Part shown: positions 6,363-10,584 of the stretch, in pieces
How the letters are laid out: each line of letters opens with the position of its first letter
Numbering within the stretch: position 1 is the first letter of the stretch
Origin: DASVWZ01 sp036392935
GTDB lineage: Bacteria; Acidobacteriota; Terriglobia; Terriglobales; Acidobacteriaceae
Length of the DNA stretch: 10,584 bases
Assembly (NCBI GenBank): GCA_036392935.1
Contig: DASVWZ010000188.1
Coordinates: 1-10,584, forward strand
Reading direction: 5' to 3'
Notes under the pieces: generated by a model
What the model was told of the DNA's origin: nothing
Databases searched by the model: none
Seen by the model: the letters and a program-made list of their open reading frames with translations, nothing else
Program-made: the position numbers and the translations under genes

Positions 6363-6775
6363 CCGCAGCCCCGCACAGGCCGTCCTATGACACTCCGATC
6401 GGTGCGGAACCTTCCCCGCTTTGCCGCCGGCCCAGAACTCGGCGAGTGTTGACCTAGCCTCGCGCAGAGCGCGCACGCGCGAACAAACATGGGATTCAAT
6501 CCGCGGGCCGCGCCAACCTTCTAAACGTTTACCGATTACGAAACATCGTCGATGACCTCTGATAACCACATAACAACTATATGTCCTGATTTTTGACGCA
6601 GCTAGCCCCCCGTCTACTTATTCAATTTTCTTTTTTCGCCAATTTCGTTGTCAATCATTCTTACGGCGAATTCAATTAGCTTTTCCCAAAATGGAACTAG
6701 ACCCGTCCCGCCAATTCTGCATTCTCCCTTCTGACTTCGCTTTCCCGACTGACTCCCGACTCCCGATTACTGCTG
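6363..6775. other. Intergenic stretch with no recognised gene
   Basis: The left part (to about 6520) is GC-rich with no convincing ORF on either strand. From about 6565 to 6700 it turns AT-rich, as expected for upstream regulatory DNA. A weak promoter-like pair, TTGTCA (6648-6653) and TTCAAT (6671-6676) with a 17-nt spacer, is visible but unsupported. A pyrimidine-rich segment follows, with CCCGACT at 6744 and 6755 and CCCGATT at 6762, resembling a short tandem repeat. Confidence 0.5.
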
Positions 6776-6792
6776 CAACTAAATTATTAGTA
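6776..6792. promoter_or_regulatory. Candidate BlaI-type operator 1 (upstream of the repressor gene)
   Basis: CAACTAA-ATTA-TTAGTA, a dyad with arms ACTAA/TTAGT, 46 bp before the GTG start. The same 13 fixed bases with the same 4-nt gap recur at 8711-8727 before htrA. BlaI/MecI/CopY operators are short AT-rich dyads; this one has the same general layout but not the textbook TACA/TGTA core. Autorepression is inferred. Confidence 0.6.
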
Positions 6793-6838
6793 ACTTTTCC
6801 CAACCTCGCACGTCTATTGTTTTGAAAGGAGTTAGGTC

Positions 6839-7258
6839 GTGCCGCCATCGAAGTCGCCAACCCTGACCGAAGCCGAACTCAGGCTCATGGACGTCCTCTG
6901 GCAAAAAGGCCCGTCGACCGTTCAGCAGGTTTTGGACGCCCTGCCGGCGCAGCCCGCGCTCGCCTACAACTCCGTTCTCACCACCATTCGCATCCTCGAG
7001 CGCAAGGGCTATGTTGAACATTCTAAAGACGGTAGAGCGCACGTCTACGCTCCGCGCGTGGAGCGCCAGCAAGCCAGCCGCTCTGAAATCGGCCATCTCG
7101 TCAACCGCTTCTTCAAGAACTCCAAAGAGCTCCTAGTACTTAATATTCTCGAAGAACACGGAATTGAGGCCAATGAAATCAATCGTTTACGCGATCTCCT
7201 GAATCGGCAATTAGGCGGCGGGCCGGGAAGCGATCCGCCCGAAAAGGAGCCTCGCTAA
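6839..7258 (+). CDS. BlaI/MecI/CopY-family transcriptional repressor
   Basis: A 139-residue DNA-binding repressor. The winged helix spans residues 8-75: LTEAELRLMDVLWQKGPSTV, then AYNSVLTTIRILERKGYVEH (recognition helix) and the wing DGRAHVYAPRV. The C-terminal dimerisation helices follow (85-125, HLVNRFFKNSKELLVLNILE). In staphylococcal BlaI the induced cut is at Asn101-Phe102 in a VLNF segment; here LVLNI aligns, with Asn102. The C-terminal tail is Gly/Pro-rich and charged. The start is GTG at 6839, supported by AAAGGAG 7 nt upstream. The stop overlaps the ATG of the M56 peptidase gene by one base (TAATG), so the two are translationally coupled, as in blaI-blaR1 operons. The targets are probably its own promoter and htrA. 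No beta-lactamase gene is in the window. Confidence 0.92.
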   Translation: MPPSKSPTLTEAELRLMDVLWQKGPSTVQQVLDALPAQPALAYNSVLTTIRILERKGYVEHSKDGRAHVYAPRVERQQASRSEIGHLVNRFFKNSKELLVLNILEEHGIEANEINRLRDLLNRQLGGGPGSDPPEKEPR

Positions 7259-8670
7259 TGCCCCATTTTCAATCACTTGCCAACTTTTTCGCCTCCGGGC
7301 TGCTGTCCTCGCTCGTCCTCGGCACCGTCATCGCCGTCGCCGCCTGGGCGTTTCTGCGCCTAAGCGGGACTCAAAGCTCGCGCGCCCGCTTCGCCGTCTG
7401 GTTTTCAACCCTACTATTAGTCTTTATTTTACCGTTACTTAGCTGGATATCCTCCGGCTCAGCCGCGCCCGAAACCCATTCTGGATTGAGGCTACCGGCC
7501 TTCGTCGCCATCGCCATCTTCGCCGTCTGGATCATCGGCGCCTCGCTCGCACTGCTCCGCGTCGGGTTCGCTTTTCATCAATCGATTCGTCTCCGCGCCA
7601 CCAGCCATCAGATTGAATCAAAAGAGCTTGCTGACATAGCGGCCAGCTTAACCGGCAACTTCCGCGGCGCCGAACTCCGCCTCTCCAACCAGGTCAACAC
7701 CCCAACCGCCATTGGTTTTTTCCGCCCCGTGATCCTCATCCCATCGTGGGCGCTTAACGAGCTTTCTTCCAATGAGTTACAGGCAATCCTAATCCACGAG
7801 CTCGAGCATCTCCGCCGCTGGGACGACTGGACCAACTTCGCCCAAAAAGTCGTATCGGCCTTATTTTTCTTTCATCCCGCCATTTGGTGGATGGACCGCA
7901 ACCTCGCTCTTGAGCGCGAAATTGCCTGCGATGACGCCGTCCTCGCCCGCACCCCCGACCGCCACGCCTACGCCGCGTGCCTGCTTCGCGTCGCCGAAAA
8001 AAGCTTGCTGCACAAGGGTTTAGCGCTGGCCCAGGCCATTATCGGCCGCGTCGGTCAGACCACGCTTCGCATTACCCAGATACTCGCCGGCGCGCGCCCC
8101 GCAAAGCATGTCTTCAAGCCAGCCGCGTACATCCTGGCTGCTGGCTCGCTTTCGAGCGTTCTCTTCCTAGCCCAAACGCCCTTGGTCAGCTTCGAATCCG
8201 AGCTGCCGTCGCTGGCCCAATCCGCTTCGTCTGAAAACTACGCGAACCTTGCGTCAGAACGCGAATCTGCGCCCCCGCCGCACCTCGTGATGGCCGGCTT
8301 CCGCGAGCCGGAAACTGCTTCGAATCAGCCACTTGCACCAACGCGATCGAAAGCCCCGAACCGGATCTCGACCCCGCGCGCCCTGCAATCCGCGCGTGTG
8401 TCTGAAGACGTCATGCCATCTGGCTTGACCGAAGCCCGCTTCCTCCAGGCCCAATTGATTCAAGCCCAATTAATTCAGGCCCAATTCCTTCAGGAGCAGA
8501 TGTTTGCCGCCCACGCGCGCTTCATCGAGTCGCTGCTCACCGACGCCCCTGCGCCTTTTGTGCTTATGATTCAGCAAGATCCGCGCCAGAACGAAATGTT
8601 GTTCGTGGTCTGGCACGCAGGTCCCGCGCCCCACTCCATGCAACGCATAATCCCAGCAAGGAAAATCTAA
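7258..8670 (+). CDS. BlaR1-like M56-family membrane metallopeptidase without a penicillin-binding sensor domain
   Basis: A 470-residue integral membrane zinc peptidase. TM segments lie at about 15-34, 45-64, 81-101 and 289-308. The cytosolic M56 domain has HELEHLRRWDD (zinc ligands His180 and His184, catalytic Glu181) and LEREIACDD, which supplies a further acidic ligand (Glu219 or Glu221). In BlaR1 this domain is activated by an extracellular beta-lactam-binding domain and leads to cleavage of BlaI. Here the roughly 160 residues after TM4 are Ala/Ser/Pro-rich and lack SXXK/KTG-type penicillin-binding motifs, so another signal must be sensed. Near the end is a tandem LIQAQ-like stretch (397-414) and then a small possible domain (AAHARFIESLL, FVLMIQQDP). 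The start has AAGGAG 8 nt upstream. Very likely partner of the repressor before it. Confidence 0.88.
   Translation: MPHFQSLANFFASGLLSSLVLGTVIAVAAWAFLRLSGTQSSRARFAVWFSTLLLVFILPLLSWISSGSAAPETHSGLRLPAFVAIAIFAVWIIGASLALLRVGFAFHQSIRLRATSHQIESKELADIAASLTGNFRGAELRLSNQVNTPTAIGFFRPVILIPSWALNELSSNELQAILIHELEHLRRWDDWTNFAQKVVSALFFFHPAIWWMDRNLALEREIACDDAVLARTPDRHAYAACLLRVAEKSLLHKGLALAQAIIGRVGQTTLRITQILAGARPAKHVFKPAAYILAAGSLSSVLFLAQTPLVSFESELPSLAQSASSENYANLASERESAPPPHLVMAGFREPETASNQPLAPTRSKAPNRISTPRALQSARVSEDVMPSGLTEARFLQAQLIQAQLIQAQFLQEQMFAAHARFIESLLTDAPAPFVLMIQQDPRQNEMLFVVWHAGPAPHSMQRIIPARKI
8446..8499 (+). repeat. 15-bp tandem repeat inside the M56 peptidase gene
   Basis: About 3.6 units of the form CARGCCCAATTNNTT encode Q-A-Q-L-I repeats (residues 397-414), probably a short amphipathic helix. 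Slippage could change the copy number in steps of five residues without breaking the frame. Confidence 0.7.
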
Positions 8671-8705
8671 GGAGACAAACTTACGCACAAATATGCCCGT
8701 GTTCG

Positions 8706-8711
8706 TATAAC
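8706..8711 (+). promoter_or_regulatory. Candidate -10 element of htrA
   Basis: TATAAC lies directly in front of the second dyad (sharing one base). A weak -35, TTACGC at 8681-8686, would be 19 nt upstream. If this is used, transcription starts inside the dyad, a classic place for repression. Confidence 0.4.
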
Positions 8712-8727
8712 AACTAAAAGATTAGTA
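8711..8727. promoter_or_regulatory. Candidate BlaI-type operator 2 (upstream of htrA)
   Basis: CAACTAA-AAGA-TTAGTA, identical to the site at 6776-6792 in all 13 fixed bases and in gap length, and different in the 4-nt gap. It is 62 bp before the htrA ATG. It ties htrA to the repressor encoded two genes upstream. Confidence 0.6.
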
Positions 8728-8789
8728 GCAAGTACAGGAAACAGAAGTAAAAGAAATAAACCAAAGAAAACAAAGGAGAAACTGAACCA
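8728..8789 (+). promoter_or_regulatory. A-rich, T-poor 5' leader of htrA with ribosome binding site
   Basis: Only 4 T in 62 nt, mostly A and G, ending in AAAGGAG (8772-8778) 11 nt before the ATG. Such a leader cannot pair with itself well and should keep the ribosome binding site open, favouring high translation once transcribed. Confidence 0.55.
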
Positions 8790-10349
8790 ATGAACCACAC
8801 CTTTAAAGACAGCTTCCGCCGATGGGCCGGCATCTCTTTGCTTGCCATCGCCGCGCTTGCATCTGGAATAACTTTTAATTCGCTGCGCCCTGGCTCCGCC
8901 AGCGCTGCAGCTCCAACCCCAGCCGCTGCACCACTTAGCGACGATTCCGTGAGTCCGCTGCTCTCGCTCGATAAAGCCATGGAAAACCTGGCTTCCCGCG
9001 TAACTCCAGCCATCGTCAACGTCGCCGTCACTTCGCACGCAAAAAATGACGGCCCCGACGCCCAGCAGGAAATGCCCGACGACATGCAACAATTTTTTGG
9101 TCCCGGCATGCCTGGCATGCCCGGGGGACCTAACGGTCCGAATTTCCGCTTCCGCGGCAACCCGCAGCAACCGCGCATTGAGCACGGCATTGGCAGCGGC
9201 GTAATTATTTCGCCCGACGGCTACATCGTCACCAACAACCACGTGGTCGATGGCGCCACCGAAATCCGCGTCACCATGAGCGACCGCCGCATTCTCACCG
9301 CCAAGCTCATTGGCACCGATCCGTTGACTGACCTTGCCGTCATCAAAATCGACGGCAGCAATTTCCCCAGTGTTCCGTTCGGCGACTCGACCGTGCTCCA
9401 GCCCGGCCAGACCGTGCTTGCCTTTGGCAACCCCTACGGACTGCGCTTCACCGTCACTCGCGGCATCGTGAGCGGTCTCAACCGTCCCAATCCGTTCGGC
9501 GACGACCGCCGTAAACCCGGCGAGTTCATCCAGACCGACGCCGCCATCAACCCCGGCAACTCCGGCGGTCCGCTGGTCGACGCGCGCGGCCAGGTCATCG
9601 GCATCAACACCTTCCTGCTTTCGCCCTCGGGCGCATTCGCAGGCATGGGCTTTGCCATCCCCACGCAGATCGTCAAGCCGACGGTTGACAGCCTCATCAA
9701 ATACGGCAAAGTCAGCCACGGATACATGGGCATCGGCATCAGCGACGTCACGCCCGAGAACGCCAAGTTCTTCAACCTGCATGACGCCAACGGCGCCGTT
9801 GTAACTCAGGTTGAAAACGGTTCGCCCGCATCGAAAGCCGGCGTCAAAGTCGGCGACGTGATCACCGAACTCGACGGCCGCAAGATCGCCGATGCCGGTG
9901 CGCTTCAGGTCGAAGTCGGACAGAAGCAGCCCGGAACCGAGATCAAACTCGAGGTCATGCGCGATGGCAAGTCCGTCAACGTGCCCGTCACGCTGGCTGA
10001 CATGAACAAATCGAGCGAAGAGACCAAGGAAGCCAGCGCCGGCGATCACGGCAAAATGCGCTGGGGGATTGGCATCTCCGATCTCACGCCCGATATGCGC
10101 GAGCAATTACAGGCGCCGAAGGATCTTCACGGTGCCCTAATCGGGCAAGTCCAGCCCGGCAGCCCGGCCGATGACGCCGGTCTGCAGCAAGGCGACGTCA
10201 TCATGCAGGTCAACCGGCATGATGTCGACAGCGCCTCCGATGTGCAGAAGCAGCTTTCCAGCGTGCCCAAAGGACAAGACGCGCTGGTGCTGGTGTGGTC
10301 AAACGGCGGCAACACCTTCCGCGTCCTCCATGCGCCGGAAGGTTCATAA
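8790..10349 (+). CDS. htrA: HtrA/Do-type periplasmic serine protease with two PDZ domains
   Basis: A 519-residue S1C protease that degrades or refolds damaged envelope proteins. An N-terminal hydrophobic segment (about 13-30) serves as signal peptide or membrane anchor, with a possible cut at SASA-AA near 40. A Pro/Ala linker follows, then the trypsin-like domain (about 60-300) with the triad His151 (TNNHVV), Asp181 (LTDLAVIKI) and Ser258 (GNSGGPL). An inserted Gly/Met/Pro-rich loop (GPGMPGMPGG, 104-113) lies before the His. PDZ1 is at about 300-400 (GYMGIGISDVT, GSPASKAGVKVGDVI) and PDZ2 at about 423-515 (WGIGISDLT, GSPADDAGLQQGDVI). The length and two-PDZ layout are those of DegP/DegQ/MucD. 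It is separated from the M56 gene by 119 bp with its own candidate promoter and the shared dyad, so it may be transcribed both alone and by read-through. Confidence 0.95.
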   Translation: MNHTFKDSFRRWAGISLLAIAALASGITFNSLRPGSASAAAPTPAAAPLSDDSVSPLLSLDKAMENLASRVTPAIVNVAVTSHAKNDGPDAQQEMPDDMQQFFGPGMPGMPGGPNGPNFRFRGNPQQPRIEHGIGSGVIISPDGYIVTNNHVVDGATEIRVTMSDRRILTAKLIGTDPLTDLAVIKIDGSNFPSVPFGDSTVLQPGQTVLAFGNPYGLRFTVTRGIVSGLNRPNPFGDDRRKPGEFIQTDAAINPGNSGGPLVDARGQVIGINTFLLSPSGAFAGMGFAIPTQIVKPTVDSLIKYGKVSHGYMGIGISDVTPENAKFFNLHDANGAVVTQVENGSPASKAGVKVGDVITELDGRKIADAGALQVEVGQKQPGTEIKLEVMRDGKSVNVPVTLADMNKSSEETKEASAGDHGKMRWGIGISDLTPDMREQLQAPKDLHGALIGQVQPGSPADDAGLQQGDVIMQVNRHDVDSASDVQKQLSSVPKGQDALVLVWSNGGNTFRVLHAPEGS

Positions 10350-10368
10350 GCCCACGACGCTCACGCCG

Positions 10369-10389
10369 GGGCGGACGCCTCGTCCGCCC
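10369..10389. repeat. GC-rich hairpin 20 bp after htrA
   Basis: GGGCGGACG, loop cct, CGTCCGCCC: 9 perfect pairs. No T-tract follows. It could slow transcript decay or act as a weak terminator for htrA, but it also resembles dispersed repeat units. Confidence 0.6.
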
Positions 10390-10400
10390 TGGCGGAGCGA

Positions 10401-10412
10401 TCCCGATCGGGA
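10401..10412. repeat. 12-bp perfect palindrome
   Basis: TCCCGATCGGGA lies between two hairpins in the short space between htrA and the insertion sequence. Confidence 0.4.
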
Positions 10413-10413
10413 G

Positions 10414-10433
10414 GGCACGAGTTCACTCGTGCC
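10414..10433. repeat. 8-bp hairpin GGCACGAG / CTCGTGCC
   Basis: Perfect arms around the loop ttca, followed by GAAAAT. It is the third dyad in 65 bp and completes a compact repeat cluster. Confidence 0.55.
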
Positions 10434-10443
10434 GAAAATCGAG

Positions 10444-10584
10444 GGTCCAAACCGGGGACATAATTGACAAAACAGACCGGGGAGATGGTTGACAGTTTGG
10501 TCCGTTCACAGAAGGCGGCTAGAACAAAGCATGCCTTGGAAAGTGAGCGGAGTGGTGGAGAAACGCAAGCAGTTCGTGGAGGAG
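10444..10584 (+). mobile_element. Left side of an IS481-type insertion sequence, truncated by the window edge
   Basis: The block before the transposase start holds two direct copies of an 18-bp motif, CCGGGGACATAATTGACA (10452-10469) and CCGGGGAGATGGTTGACA (10477-10494), 15 of 18 identical and 25 bp apart. It is flanked by GGTCCAAAC (10444) and GTTTGGTCC (10495), a nearly complementary pair. Repeated TTGACA-containing motifs near the end suggest transposase-binding sites and possibly a -35 box. The exact tip is not determined. Confidence 0.55.
10531..10584 (+). CDS. IS481-family transposase, N-terminal 18 residues
   Basis: The ATG at 10531 opens a frame reading MPWKVSGVVEKRKQFVEE to the window end. 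MPWK...V.E.R..F is the characteristic start of IS481-type (integrase-core, DDE) transposases, where it precedes a helix-turn-helix. Too little is visible to say whether the gene is intact. Confidence 0.7.
   Translation, partial: MPWKVSGVVEKRKQFVEE

Noticed and set aside
6635..6670. TTCGCC...GGCGAA in the AT-rich area before the repressor gene
   Set aside because: Six-bp arms with a 24-nt loop are easily found by chance; no link to a gene start.
7411..7420. ACTATTAGT in the M56 peptidase gene, similar to the operator arms
   Set aside because: No 4-nt gap between the arms and it lies inside coding sequence; it does not match the dyad layout.
8667..10106. Minus-strand ORF of 479 codons opposite htrA
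   Set aside because: It is a mirror of the strongly recognisable htrA frame, caused by GC-rich codon bias; it shows no domain of its own.

Overview
The window looks like chromosomal DNA from an acidobacterium (Acidobacteriota, probably class Terriglobia). This is inferred from moderately high GC, an acidobacterial-type secreted hypothetical protein, an ArsR/SRPBCC (AHSA1) pair, a BlaI plus M56 membrane-peptidase pair, and intergenic DNA full of hairpin repeats, a GloVer-repeat gene remnant and an IS481-type transposase start. No rRNA, tRNA, CRISPR array or prophage was seen.

Layout. Positions 2-649 hold the 3' part of a SpoIIE/PP2C-type phosphatase that begins outside the window. A repeat-bearing gap leads to a secreted protein of unknown function (878-1618). 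It faces, tail to tail with only 12 bp between, a membrane histidine kinase with two PAS domains (1631-3640, minus). Next come a secreted DUF1579-like protein (3940-4575, plus) and, facing it, the two-gene operon arsR then AHSA1/SRPBCC (5481 to 4641, minus). A near-perfect 24-bp palindrome sits on the arsR start codon.

Positions 5482-6838 (1.36 kb) carry no intact gene that I can support. They contain two 54-bp copies of a strong hairpin repeat, other dyads, a frameshifted remnant of a GloVer-type tandem-repeat protein, and an AT-rich stretch before the next operon.

The most interesting part is 6776-10349: a BlaI-family repressor (6839-7258), overlapped by 1 bp by a BlaR1-like M56 metallopeptidase (7258-8670), then a periplasmic HtrA/Do-type serine protease with two PDZ domains (8790-10349). 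The same dyad, CAACTAA-N4-TTAGTA, occurs upstream of both the repressor gene and htrA. The BlaR1-like protein has a membrane HELEH protease domain but no recognisable penicillin-binding sensor. The repressor keeps an LVLN segment like the one cleaved in staphylococcal BlaI. I infer a regulon in which an unknown envelope signal activates the peptidase, the repressor is cut, and htrA is derepressed: an envelope-stress circuit built from beta-lactamase-type regulators.

After htrA come three short GC-rich hairpins and then the left side of an IS481-type element, whose transposase starts at 10531 and runs off the window.
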